A stretch of 14,586 bases of DNA from Gammaproteobacteria bacterium (lineage in GTDB: Bacteria; Pseudomonadota; Gammaproteobacteria; GRL18). Shown piece after piece: positions 1 through 7,046 of this stretch. Position 1 is the stretch's first letter. Each line of letters begins with the position of its first letter. Where the stretch lies: NCBI GenBank assembly GCA_023144715.1, contig JAGLFC010000013.1:1-14586 (forward strand), in the 5' to 3' direction. A program made the translations under genes and the position numbers. The notes under the pieces were generated by a model, which ran no database searches, was not told the DNA's origin, and worked only from the letters and a program-made list of their open reading frames with translations.

Positions 1-420
1 GCACATAGTGATGAGTTTTCTCAACGTTTTGGCTTGGGTTTTTCAGCTATAGATAGAGAAGAAAATATTCGCCGTATTGGTGCTGTGGCAGAAATATTTA
101 CTCAAAGTGGTGTCATTGCACTGACCGCATTTATCAGCCCTTATCGCATTGATAGAGATAAAGTGCGTGATACTTTAAAGGCAGGTGAATTTATTGAAAT
201 CTTTGTTGATACATCACTTGAAATCTGTGAAAAACGTGATCCTAAAGGTTTATACAAGAAAGCACGTGCAGGTGAAATAAAAGGTTTTACAGGGATTGAC
301 GATCCGTATGAAGTGCCTGAAAACGCAGAATTGACTTTATTATCAGGTGAAAAAACGCCTGATGTGTTAGCGGATGAAGTGATTGTCTATTTAAAAGATA
401 AGGGCATTATTCATAATTAA
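1..420 (+). CDS. cysC: Adenylylsulfate (APS) kinase CysC, C-terminal part (5' truncated by window edge)
   Basis: APS kinase phosphorylates adenylylsulfate to PAPS in cytoplasmic sulfate activation. The open frame enters from base 1 and gives 139 residues. It shows the family block LGFS..DR.ENIRRIG (about residues 12-27), the nucleotide-binding stretch FISPYR (about 44-49), a DP.GLYKKARAGEI.GFTGIDDPYE region, and the usual C-terminal EL.L end. Full-length CysC is about 200 residues, so some 60 N-terminal residues with the Walker A loop lie outside the window. The segment just before LGFS reads SDEFSQRFG, a little shorter than the common GDNVRHGLN form. It could therefore be a divergent CysC or the kinase half of a fusion. 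An intrinsic terminator follows directly, so the transcription unit ends here. Family assignment is firm; exact subtype is not. Confidence 0.9.
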   Translation, partial: AHSDEFSQRFGLGFSAIDREENIRRIGAVAEIFTQSGVIALTAFISPYRIDRDKVRDTLKAGEFIEIFVDTSLEICEKRDPKGLYKKARAGEIKGFTGIDDPYEVPENAELTLLSGEKTPDVLADEVIVYLKDKGIIHN

Positions 421-429
421 ATAATATAG

Positions 430-467
430 AAAATGAGTTTCTATCATTAATATGGGACTCATTTTTT
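430..467 (+). terminator. Intrinsic terminator after cysC
   Basis: Arms at 430-438 and 457-465 are a perfect 9-bp inverted repeat (AAAATGAGT / ACTCATTTT). They extend inward by two G-U pairs and a C-G pair, leaving a loop of about 12 nt. The run of six T at 462-467 forms the end of the 3' arm and the U-tract. It starts 10 nt after the cysC stop codon. Confidence 0.65.
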
Positions 468-499
468 AATATATTAATAACATCAATGAGGAAAAGAAA

Positions 500-1657
500 T
501 TGGATATTACCATAGCATTATTTCTAATGTTTATATCAACCATTTTGATTGCTAAGGCATGTGATGGCTTTGAAGTGGCGGCAGATTATCTGGGACGCAA
601 TATGTCCGAAGGAGTTAAAGGGGCTTCTATTAATGCTGTGGGCAGTTCTATGCCTGAGCTGTTTGCCACCTCTATATTTTTGTTTGTATTTGCAGATACG
701 AGTGGTTTTGCTGGAGGCATTGGTACAACGGCAGGTAGTGCTGTTTTTAATACCATGATTATTCCTGCTTTGAGTATTTTAGCCGCTATCAAATTGTTTA
801 AAGTGGCTCATATTAATGTTTCAAAAAAAGTGGTTTTACGTGATGGCTTAATGCTTATTGCCGCTGAATTTATTTTGATTGTCACCATTGGTGAAACACT
901 GGAATGGTGGCATGGTTTAATGTTAATGCTACTTTACTTGGGGTATTCTGGTTATATGTTTATCTCTATGGAAAAGAAGCCTGAAACTTTAGATCAAGAT
1001 GTTTATGAAGCACATAAAGAAGAGGAACATAATACAGCAGAAGGACATCTCAGTCTAAGTAATCGTTTTATTGCCTTTTTTAAAATTAATTTAGAAGAAG
1101 CCGTTATTGCGAATAATAAAATAACAACGGGTAATTCATGGACGTTATTATTGGTTGCAACCACTATTATTGCAGTAGCCTGTTATATTCTGGTGGCTGC
1201 TTGTGAATCATTTGCTCATGAGATTGGTATTCATGGCTATTTTGTTGCAGTGATTTTAGTGGCTGCTGCCAGTAGTATACCTGATACGATTTTATCTATA
1301 AAAGATGCCAAAAAAGGTAATTATGATGATGCGGTTTCTAATGCCTTAGGCAGTAATATTTTTGATATTTGTTTTGCATTAGGTCTGCCTTTATTTATCT
1401 ATACATTAATCTATGGCACGATTACCATGCCCGCTGAAATGGTCGAGCATGTCTCTGAATTGAGAATTTTACTGCTTATATTAACCATTGGTGCATTCTT
1501 TGTTTTCTTCTTTGGTCGTTCTATGGGTCAGAAAAAGGCCTATGCGTTATTAGCCATGTATATTGTGTTTATCACCTATATTATTGCACGTGCGTATGAA
1601 ATGCCTTGGATAGAGCCTGTGAGTAATATGTTACATACCATACAAGGATTTTTATAA
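500..1657 (+). CDS. CaCA-family sodium/calcium (or cation/H+) exchanger, inner membrane
   Basis: A predicted 385-residue polytopic membrane protein of the Ca2+:cation antiporter family, which uses Na+ or H+ gradients to move Ca2+. Both alpha repeats are visible. The first is GASINAVGSSMPEL (about residues 41-54, acidic residue E53). The second is AASSIPDT followed by NALGSNIFDI (about 257-290, acidic residue D262). These are the ion-coordinating signatures. A polar, His/Glu-rich loop (about 160-190) separates the two halves, as expected for a cytosolic loop in a family built from an inverted duplication. The start is a TTG at 500, chosen because GAGGAAAAG lies at 488-496 at good spacing and the N-terminal membrane segment begins at once. 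It stands alone between the cysC terminator and a convergent gene. Transported ion and coupling ion cannot be read from sequence; K+-dependent exchange is possible. Confidence 0.88.
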   Translation: MDITIALFLMFISTILIAKACDGFEVAADYLGRNMSEGVKGASINAVGSSMPELFATSIFLFVFADTSGFAGGIGTTAGSAVFNTMIIPALSILAAIKLFKVAHINVSKKVVLRDGLMLIAAEFILIVTIGETLEWWHGLMLMLLYLGYSGYMFISMEKKPETLDQDVYEAHKEEEHNTAEGHLSLSNRFIAFFKINLEEAVIANNKITTGNSWTLLLVATTIIAVACYILVAACESFAHEIGIHGYFVAVILVAAASSIPDTILSIKDAKKGNYDDAVSNALGSNIFDICFALGLPLFIYTLIYGTITMPAEMVEHVSELRILLLILTIGAFFVFFFGRSMGQKKAYALLAMYIVFITYIIARAYEMPWIEPVSNMLHTIQGFL

Positions 1658-1664
1658 AGAATAC

Positions 1665-1739
1665 TCAATATAAGAAGTGTTTATATTGATTACTGTGTTG
1701 ATAGATGTATTTGATCTCTTTCTTAAATATCTATCAGCA
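1665..1739. terminator. Paired hairpins between convergent genes (possible bidirectional termination region)
   Basis: Two inverted repeats fill the gap between the exchanger gene and the convergent ATPase gene. One is TCAATATAA / TTATATTGA (1665-1673 and 1681-1689, 7-nt loop). The other is TGTTGATAGAT / ATCTATCAGCA (1696-1706 and 1729-1739, one G-U pair). Neither is followed by a clear T-run, so intrinsic termination is only a possibility; placement is the main argument. Confidence 0.3.
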
Positions 1740-1754
1740 GAGCCTATTGACTGT

Positions 1755-3536
1755 TTATATCACTGATGCAGGTGATACTCTAAGTACTTCTTCTACCGTT
1801 GTAATCCCTCTTGCCACTTTATTAGCCCCATTTAAACGCAGTGGTTTATAACCATCTTTAATGGCCTGACGACGCAATTGATCAAGCTCCGCATCTCTGC
1901 TTAATAATTGTTTAAATTTCCGACTCAGAGGTAACATTTCAAATAAACCCACTCTCCCTAAATAGCCTGTATTACGACATTCAATACAGCCACCCGGTTT
2001 ATAGACTTTTTTAGGTAATTTACTTTTCCAAGGTTTGACAATATCAAGCCAGATACTTTCATCTAATTGTGTTTCAACCTTACAATGTGGGCAAAGTGTC
2101 CTGACTAATCGCTGTGCCATAATACCAATAATACTTGAATGCACAAGATAAGAAGGCACGCCAATATCTTGTAAGCGGATCAAGGCTGAGAGAGTATCAT
2201 TAGTGTGCAATGTTGATAGTACTAAATGCCCTGTTAAAGAAGCCTGAATCGCCATTTCAGCAGTTTCTTTATCTCGAATCTCACCAATCATGATAATATC
2301 AGGATCCTGTCGCATTAACGTTTTAATACCCTGAGCAAAATCTAAATTAATTTTTTGTTGTACTTGCATTTGATTAAATAAGGGTTCAATCATTTCAATA
2401 GGATCTTCCACGGTACACACATTGACTTCTGGTTTGGCTAATTGGCGTAAAGTGGTATAAAGTGTACTGGTTTTTCCTGATCCTGTGGGCCCTGTGACGA
2501 GAATAATGCCATTAGGCTGTTTAATCATATTTTGCCAATGTTTTAATTCTAATTGACCAAAGCCTAAAGAGGCAAAACCCCTTTGTAAAACTTTAGGATC
2601 AAAAATACGCATCACTAACTTTTCCCCAAAAGCAGTTGGCATGGTTGATAAACGTAATTCCACTTCTTGACCACTAGGAGTTTTAGTTTTAATCCGTCCA
2701 TCTTGAGGACGACGTTTTTCGGAAACATCCATACGACCCAAAATTTTAATACGGCTTGATACAGCATTCATAACGGCTGCTGGAATTTCATACACTTGTT
2801 GCATAATACCATCAATACGAAAACGCACGTTGGCCTGTTTGCGTCTTGGTTCAAGATGAATATCACTGGCTCGTTGTTCAAAGGCATATTGTAATAACCA
2901 ATCAACAATACCGACAATATGGTTATTATCGGCATCTAAATTACCACTGCGTCCCATTTCAATGAGTTGTTCTAAGTTTTGCATCCCCATGATTTCATCA
3001 TCAGACTGATATTCAGCCTGTGTAACAGATTTAGAAACACTATAAAATTCAACTAAAAAATGAGCAATATCATCAGGATTGGCTAACACTAATTTAACTT
3101 TTTTTTCTGCAATACGTTCAATTTCACTACACCATGAGTGTTGAAATGGTTGTGCCGTGGCGACATAAAGCTCATTTACAGTCACTTCAACAGGTAAAAT
3201 ATTAAAATTTCTAGCATAAGAAAAAGACATAAATGAGGTAACACTACGGACATCTGTCACCAATGGATCAATGCGTTTAGTGGGTATATTGGTTTTTTCT
3301 GAAAGCCATTGTAATAGTTCATCAGAGGTAATTAATTGATCAGGATGGCTTTTATTTTTCCAGCCTCGTTCAATAATGACTGAAAATGGGTGCTGTTGAC
3401 TGTACTGATTATGAGTATCTAATGCTTTTAAAACTTGAGCATTTTCTTTAGATACAACATTATCAATAATCAGTTGATCTAAAACTTTATAAAGTGCTAG
3501 TTTGCCATCTGGCAATATCAGTTGATTTTTGTGCAT
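1755..3536 (-). CDS. GspE/PilB-family secretion or type IV pilus assembly ATPase
   Basis: A 593-residue cytoplasmic hexameric ATPase of the family that powers type II secretion or type IV pilus extension. An N-terminal MshEN-like region (about 1-165) precedes the core. The core shows Walker A GPTGSGKT (349-356), the Asp box VEDPIE (376-381), Walker B MIGEIRD (416-422) and the His box HLVLSTLHTND (437-447). A zinc-binding set follows: CPHC (482-485) and CIEC (517-520). All expected catalytic residues are present, and the length is normal for PilB/GspE. The frame starts with MHKNQ; AAAGAAA just upstream is a weak ribosome site. No pilin, secretin or platform-protein gene lies beside it, so it is an orphan relative to the pil or gsp clusters. 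The neighbours cannot separate PilB, MshE and GspE, so no symbol is given. Confidence 0.9.
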   Translation of the reverse strand: MHKNQLILPDGKLALYKVLDQLIIDNVVSKENAQVLKALDTHNQYSQQHPFSVIIERGWKNKSHPDQLITSDELLQWLSEKTNIPTKRIDPLVTDVRSVTSFMSFSYARNFNILPVEVTVNELYVATAQPFQHSWCSEIERIAEKKVKLVLANPDDIAHFLVEFYSVSKSVTQAEYQSDDEIMGMQNLEQLIEMGRSGNLDADNNHIVGIVDWLLQYAFEQRASDIHLEPRRKQANVRFRIDGIMQQVYEIPAAVMNAVSSRIKILGRMDVSEKRRPQDGRIKTKTPSGQEVELRLSTMPTAFGEKLVMRIFDPKVLQRGFASLGFGQLELKHWQNMIKQPNGIILVTGPTGSGKTSTLYTTLRQLAKPEVNVCTVEDPIEMIEPLFNQMQVQQKINLDFAQGIKTLMRQDPDIIMIGEIRDKETAEMAIQASLTGHLVLSTLHTNDTLSALIRLQDIGVPSYLVHSSIIGIMAQRLVRTLCPHCKVETQLDESIWLDIVKPWKSKLPKKVYKPGGCIECRNTGYLGRVGLFEMLPLSRKFKQLLSRDAELDQLRRQAIKDGYKPLRLNGANKVARGITTVEEVLRVSPASVI

Positions 3537-3566
3537 TGTTTCTTTTACTCATCACTATTAATATTT

Positions 3567-3595
3567 TATATAGCCACTGATTTAGAGAAAATCAA
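3567..3595 (-). promoter_or_regulatory. Candidate sigma70 promoter for the GspE/PilB-type gene
   Basis: On the minus strand, TTGATT (complement of 3590-3595) and TATATA (complement of 3567-3572) are separated by exactly 17 bp. They lie about 30-60 bp upstream of the start codon. Each box matches four of six consensus bases, so this is only a candidate in AT-rich DNA. Confidence 0.35.
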
Positions 3596-3666
3596 AGGAA
3601 TTTTATGAGTATTTTTTTAACGATATTTTTGGTGTTCATAAAATGTCTCTAGTGCTTATATTATTT

Positions 3667-3691
3667 TATAATCACTAAAAAGTGATATACT
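3667..3691 (+). promoter_or_regulatory. rluE promoter-proximal region: -10-like boxes flanking a palindrome
   Basis: A perfect TATAAT lies at 3667-3672 and a TATACT at 3686-3691. Between them is ATCACT-AAAA-AGTGAT (3671-3686), a perfect 6-bp inverted repeat overlapping both boxes. The -35 regions are poor. A palindrome over the -10 element would be a good operator position, but the arms are short. Confidence 0.3.
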
Positions 3692-3732
3692 TTATTATCT
3701 TACTCTTTATTCTTTAAGAAGTGCTAAAAATA

Positions 3733-4287
3733 ATGCCTAAACTCATCCTTTTTAATAAGCCCTACAATGTCTTATGTCAATTTACAGATTCTGATCCTAT
3801 ACATGCTTCTCATAGAAAAAATTTATCTGATTATTTAATGATTGATAAGGTCTATCCAGCAGGACGTTTAGATCGAGACAGTGAAGGTTTATTATTACTC
3901 ACTGACTCAGGCACGTTACAACATAAAATTGCCCATCCGAAACAGTACAAAGAAAAATCTTATTGGGTACAAGTAGAAGGTGCAATCAGCGATCAAGCTA
4001 TTGCTGAATTACGAGCTGGTATTATTCTTAAAGAGGGATGCACTCGCCCTGCAAAAGCAAGAAAAATAGATCCACCTGATATTTGGGAAAGAACACCCGC
4101 AGTCAGATTTCGTAAAGATATTCCAACCTCATGGCTAGAATTAACCATTTCTGAAGGTAAAAATCGCCAAGTTAGACGTATGACCGCAGCGGTGGGTTTT
4201 CCTACTTTGCGTTTAATTCGCCACCGTATTGGACAGTGGACATTAAAGAATTTACAATCAGGAGAATACCGTATTTTAAAGGTTTAG
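3733..4287 (+). CDS. rluE: 23S rRNA pseudouridine synthase RluE
   Basis: Predicted pseudouridine synthase of the RsuA/RluB/E/F family; E. coli RluE modifies U2457 of 23S rRNA. The 184-residue product opens with ILFNKPYNVLCQFTD. It contains the catalytic motif GRLDRDSEG (residues 44-52) with catalytic Asp at D47, then PTSWLELTISEGKNRQVRRM (131-150) and GFPTLRLIR (155-163). All of these match RluE closely. It lacks an N-terminal S4 domain, as expected for RluE. I chose ATG 3733 because AAGAAG at 3716-3721 sits upstream (spacing about 11 nt) and the conserved fold begins just after. A GTG at 3721, four codons upstream, is an alternative start. It is convergent with the AIM24-family gene, with only 14 nt between the stop codons and no clear terminator in the gap. 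Confidence 0.93.
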   Translation: MPKLILFNKPYNVLCQFTDSDPIHASHRKNLSDYLMIDKVYPAGRLDRDSEGLLLLTDSGTLQHKIAHPKQYKEKSYWVQVEGAISDQAIAELRAGIILKEGCTRPAKARKIDPPDIWERTPAVRFRKDIPTSWLELTISEGKNRQVRRMTAAVGFPTLRLIRHRIGQWTLKNLQSGEYRILKV

Positions 4288-4301
4288 TCATGTGTTCTAT
4301 T

Positions 4302-5123
4302 TTAAGTACGAGTACCCATTCCACCTTGGCTATTACTCAGGTTACTGATTCCTTGAGTTTGACTTATTTGGTTATACACCCCTTGTGTGGGTGCAATCCA
4401 TACCATTCCAGGCCCTGTAAACGTTTGTAAAAGTCCTTCACCACTGGTGAGTGATTGAAACAGTGTTTTACCTGATTTTTCTGCTTGAAAACTGACTGTT
4501 TTTGTTCTAACTAAAGCAAAATTGCCATCAACAGAGAGTTTTTCACCTGCTTTTAACTCATACATTAATAACTCATCCATGGGTACAGGAGAGACTAAGG
4601 CGACAATACCTGAACCTTTAATTTGAGTTTGAAATAAACCTTCACCACCAAATAACGCACTGGATACATTACCTTGTAACTTTGCACTGATTTCTAAGCC
4701 ATCAGAGGCACAATAAAAAGTACCTTTATCAACAATCAGTGCATTATCTTCAATATTGAATAACAAATAATGTCCAAAAGAGGGTTCTAAAAATATTTCT
4801 CCACTGCCTTTAATACGTGATTGAAAAAGTGTTTCGCCTGTTAATACACTACGAAATAAACCCCGACTCAGTCCTTGAGTGTTTGATTCTAACTGTAAAT
4901 GACCCTTCATAAAATATAAAGCACCCGGTTCTATAATCACTTCACTTTTTTCAAGTGTGATGCGTATCATTTTTAGGTGAATATCAGCTTGATTGGCAAA
5001 AAACACCTTTTCAGCGACATTCAAATCACTAGAACCTTTTAATGATCGATATTGCACTACTTCAAATTTTGTTCCTGCCACTTTTTCGGTATCAAGTACA
5101 TCAAATTGATCCGTATCATTCAT
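4302..5123 (-). CDS. AIM24 / TIGR00266-family protein
   Basis: A 273-residue protein of the AIM24 (DUF124) family, a beta-rich fold of unsettled biochemical role found in bacteria and mitochondria. Three internal repeats are visible. Each has the form GE.LFQ..I.GSG.....P: about residues 96-114 (GETLFQSRIKGSGEIFLEP), 159-179 (GGEGLFQTQIKGSGIVALV) and 227-246 (SGEGLLQTFTGPGMVWIAP). No signal peptide or membrane segment is seen. The last 20 residues are Ser/Gly/Gln-rich and look disordered. AAAGGAA precedes the ATG at good spacing. The gene is divergent from terB and shares its 216-bp upstream region, so co-regulation with the ter locus is possible but not shown. Family call is firm; function is unknown. 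Confidence 0.88.
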   Translation of the reverse strand: MNDTDQFDVLDTEKVAGTKFEVVQYRSLKGSSDLNVAEKVFFANQADIHLKMIRITLEKSEVIIEPGALYFMKGHLQLESNTQGLSRGLFRSVLTGETLFQSRIKGSGEIFLEPSFGHYLLFNIEDNALIVDKGTFYCASDGLEISAKLQGNVSSALFGGEGLFQTQIKGSGIVALVSPVPMDELLMYELKAGEKLSVDGNFALVRTKTVSFQAEKSGKTLFQSLTSGEGLLQTFTGPGMVWIAPTQGVYNQISQTQGISNLSNSQGGMGTRT

Positions 5124-5246
5124 TTTATATTCCTTTAGTTAATATTTTAAATATAAAAATTTTACTCTAAAAAATAGTAAAAAAAAAGCTTATAATAATT
5201 TTAAAGGATAAGTTTTGGTCGGATAATATTGGGTGAATCAGTTGTA

Positions 5247-5274
5247 TTTACCTTAATATGTCACCATGTATTAT
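5247..5274 (+). promoter_or_regulatory. Candidate promoter of the terB operon
   Basis: TTTACC (5247-5252) and TATTAT (5269-5274) are spaced by 16 bp, matching four and five of six sigma70 consensus bases. Transcription would begin near 5281, just before the overlapping inverted repeats. It is the best-placed candidate in the gap, but not proven. Confidence 0.4.
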
Positions 5275-5283
5275 GTGAGTATT

Positions 5284-5317
5284 TTGTTATTATTTATAAC
5301 AATCTATTTAGATTGTT
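5284..5317 (+). promoter_or_regulatory. Overlapping inverted repeats in the terB leader
   Basis: Repeat one pairs TTGTTAT (5284-5290) with ATAACAA (5296-5302). Repeat two pairs AACAATCT (5298-5305) with AGATTGTT (5310-5317). Both are perfect and share the AACAA at 5298-5302, so only one hairpin can form at a time. They end 22 nt before the terB start codon and just before the AAAGGA ribosome site. They could act as a dyad operator in DNA or as alternative leader RNA hairpins. Confidence 0.45.
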
Positions 5318-5339
5318 CAGACACTAAAGGAAATAAAAT

Positions 5340-5792
5340 ATGTTATCCAATTTTTTACAGCAAGCACGTAGTAAGATCAATGACATGAAGGATGAGGCTC
5401 TAAAATATAAATCAAAAAGTTTTCTTAATGCGGCTTTAGGGGGCAGTGCTTTAATTGCTATGGCAGATGGCACTATTGATGCTCAAGAAAAAACAAAGAT
5501 GATGGCATTTATTGAAAATAATGATGCCTTATCTATTTATGAAAATTCTGAAGTCGTTCAAACATGGGAAGATTATATATCCACTTTAGAAATGGATGCT
5601 GATATTGGTGAAGCAAAAGCTATGTCGGCACTGGGTAAAATAAAAGGCAAAGATGAGCAAGCACGATTGGTTTTGCGAATGGTGTGTGCAATCGGTGCCT
5701 CTGATGGTGATTTTGATGCAGATGAGCAAAAAGTCGCTGCAAAAATAGCCTTAGAATTAGGCTTAAATCCTTCTGATTTTGATTTAGCATAA
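5340..5792 (+). CDS. terB: Tellurite-resistance protein TerB
   Basis: A 150-residue TerB, an all-helical cytoplasmic protein of the ter stress system, thought to bind metal through acidic helix ends and to associate with TerC and TerD-type partners. Two characteristic acidic turns are visible: ADGTIDAQE (about 42-50) and SDGDFDADEQ (about 121-130). They sit in the repeated helical halves typical of the family, and the length matches TerB. AAAGGA upstream of the ATG gives a good ribosome site. It is the first gene of a run in which the TerE-like gene follows after 26 nt. Ter proteins are named for tellurite resistance, but wider stress roles (phage, colicin, oxidants) are reported for the system. 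No TerC gene is adjacent here. Confidence 0.92.
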   Translation: MLSNFLQQARSKINDMKDEALKYKSKSFLNAALGGSALIAMADGTIDAQEKTKMMAFIENNDALSIYENSEVVQTWEDYISTLEMDADIGEAKAMSALGKIKGKDEQARLVLRMVCAIGASDGDFDADEQKVAAKIALELGLNPSDFDLA

Positions 5793-5818
5793 TAATATAT
5801 AAATAATAGGAGAAAAAA

Positions 5819-6394
5819 ATGGCAGTAAATCTCAGTAAAGGTGGTCGAGTTAATTTAGAAAAAGAAGCACCCGGCTTACAAAATATACTTTTGGGCTTAG
5901 GTTGGGATTGTAAGAAAGCCGACGGCACTGATTTTGATTTAGATGCCTCACTATTAATGCTTGATGCTGCGGATAAACCCGCAGGCGATAATAGCTTTAT
6001 TTTTTACAATAATAAGACCAGTCCTTGCGGTGCAGTCGTACATGCAGGTGACAATCTGACTGGAGAAGGTGATGGTGATGATGAAAAAATAACCATTGCA
6101 TTACCAAAACTTCCTGATAATATTGAGAAAATGATCATTGCGGTTACAATCAATGATGCCGAAGCACGCAACCAAAATTTTGGTCTGGTGGATAATGCTT
6201 TTATTCGTGTTGCCAATGATGACAATAATGAAGACATTGCACGTTACGATTTAACAGAAGATTATTCTACAGAAACTTCATTGATTTTTGGTGAGCTGTA
6301 TCGTAAAGACGGTGAATGGCGTTTTGCAGCAAAAGGTGATGGGTTTGCAGGAGGTTTAAAAGCCTATTTAGCTTCTTATGGTATTGATTCTTAA
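5819..6394 (+). CDS. terE: TerD-family calcium-binding stress protein, TerE-like
   Basis: A 191-residue TerD-family protein, a small cytoplasmic beta-sandwich that binds Ca2+. It starts MAVNLSKGG and shows GLGWD (26-30), FDLDAS (39-44), FIFYNN (60-65), GDGDDE (84-89), NAFIRV (126-131), ARYDLTED (141-148) and GELYR (158-162). These are the hallmark TerD-domain motifs, and the acidic clusters are the known calcium ligands. NKTSP..AVVHAGDN fits TerE better than TerD, so terE is given as the likely symbol. It aligns without gaps to the next gene product (roughly 55-60% identity by eye), pointing to tandem duplication. AGGAGA lies just before the ATG. An unusual C31 follows GLGWD, and C70 lies in the SPCG loop. 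Confidence 0.88.
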   Translation: MAVNLSKGGRVNLEKEAPGLQNILLGLGWDCKKADGTDFDLDASLLMLDAADKPAGDNSFIFYNNKTSPCGAVVHAGDNLTGEGDGDDEKITIALPKLPDNIEKMIIAVTINDAEARNQNFGLVDNAFIRVANDDNNEDIARYDLTEDYSTETSLIFGELYRKDGEWRFAAKGDGFAGGLKAYLASYGIDS

Positions 6395-6452
6395 TTCAAT
6401 ATCTTAATGAAAAAATTTAATTTAATATAATAATCAAATAATGGAGTAAAAC

Positions 6453-7031
6453 ATGAGCGTATCATTACAAAAAGGCGGTAATGTTAGTTTAGATAAAGCA
6501 GCACCCGGCATGACAAAAATGCTGATTGGTCTTGGTTGGGATGAGCGTGCCACTGATGGTGCAACATTTGACTTAGATGCCAGTGTTTTTTTACTAAAGG
6601 ATGATGGTAAAGTCAGAGGTGATGATGATTTTATTTTTTATAATAACTTAACCTCTAGTGATGGTTCAGTCGTTCACCAAGGTGATAATCGTACAGGTGC
6701 GGGTGATGGTGACGATGAAGCTGTTAAAATTGATTTATCTAAAGTTCCTGCCGAAGTGGATAAAATTTCAGTCACGGTCACTATTGATGATGCAGTGAGT
6801 AGAAATCAAAATTTTGGGCAAGTGGCAAATGCTTTTATTCGTGTGGTGAATGATGAATCTAATGAAGAAGTTGCACGTTATGACTTATCAGAAGATTATT
6901 CTATTGAAACCGCTATGATTTTTGGTGAAATTTATCGTCATGGCAGTGAATGGAAATTTAAAGCAGTGGGACAAGGCTATGAAGGTGGTTTAAAAGCCTT
7001 AGCAACAGGTTTTGGCATTAATATTGGATAA
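6453..7031 (+). CDS. terD: TerD-family calcium-binding stress protein, TerD-like
   Basis: A 192-residue single TerD-domain protein. Key motifs are GLGWD (26-30), TFDLDAS (38-44), RGDDDFIFYNN (55-65), HQGDNRTGAGDGDDE (75-89), RNQNFGQV (117-124) and ARYDLSEDYS (141-150). The KVRGD.DFIFYNN block is the TerD form, hence the symbol. Asp-rich loops should coordinate Ca2+. GGAG lies at good spacing before the ATG. It follows the TerE-like gene by 58 nt and precedes the phosphoribosyltransferase gene by 15 nt, so it joins the Ter sensor genes to the biosynthetic block in one transcription unit. Confidence 0.9.
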   Translation: MSVSLQKGGNVSLDKAAPGMTKMLIGLGWDERATDGATFDLDASVFLLKDDGKVRGDDDFIFYNNLTSSDGSVVHQGDNRTGAGDGDDEAVKIDLSKVPAEVDKISVTVTIDDAVSRNQNFGQVANAFIRVVNDESNEEVARYDLSEDYSIETAMIFGEIYRHGSEWKFKAVGQGYEGGLKALATGFGINIG

Positions 7032-7046
7032 CATGACTTAAATTTT

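Noticed and set aside
549..792. Open frames on both strands inside the exchanger gene
   Set aside because: They lie in other frames of a clear membrane transporter gene, have no domain features, and their proteins are low-complexity shadows.
500..1657. Functional link between the Ca2+ exchanger and the calcium-binding TerD proteins
   Set aside because: It is more than 3.6 kb from the ter genes, separated by a convergent gene and rluE; no shared regulation is visible.
4236..4430. Plus-strand frame over the rluE end and the AIM24 gene end
   Set aside because: It overlaps two well-supported genes and shows no family motif or ribosome site.
5160..5182. Inverted repeat TTTTACT/AGTAAAA upstream of the AIM24-family gene
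   Set aside because: Seven A/T-rich pairs in a very AT-rich gap are likely by chance; not called as an operator.
5179..5187. Run of nine A in the AIM24/terB gap as a phase-variation tract
   Set aside because: Short, non-coding, and not set between recognisable promoter boxes; common in this AT-rich DNA.
5620..5928. Minus-strand frame over the terB/TerE-like junction
   Set aside because: Antisense to two clear ter genes, rich in His/Leu/Pro as expected from a shadow frame.
6004..6237. Minus-strand frame inside the TerE-like gene
   Set aside because: Ser-rich antisense of the Asp-rich calcium loops; no independent support.
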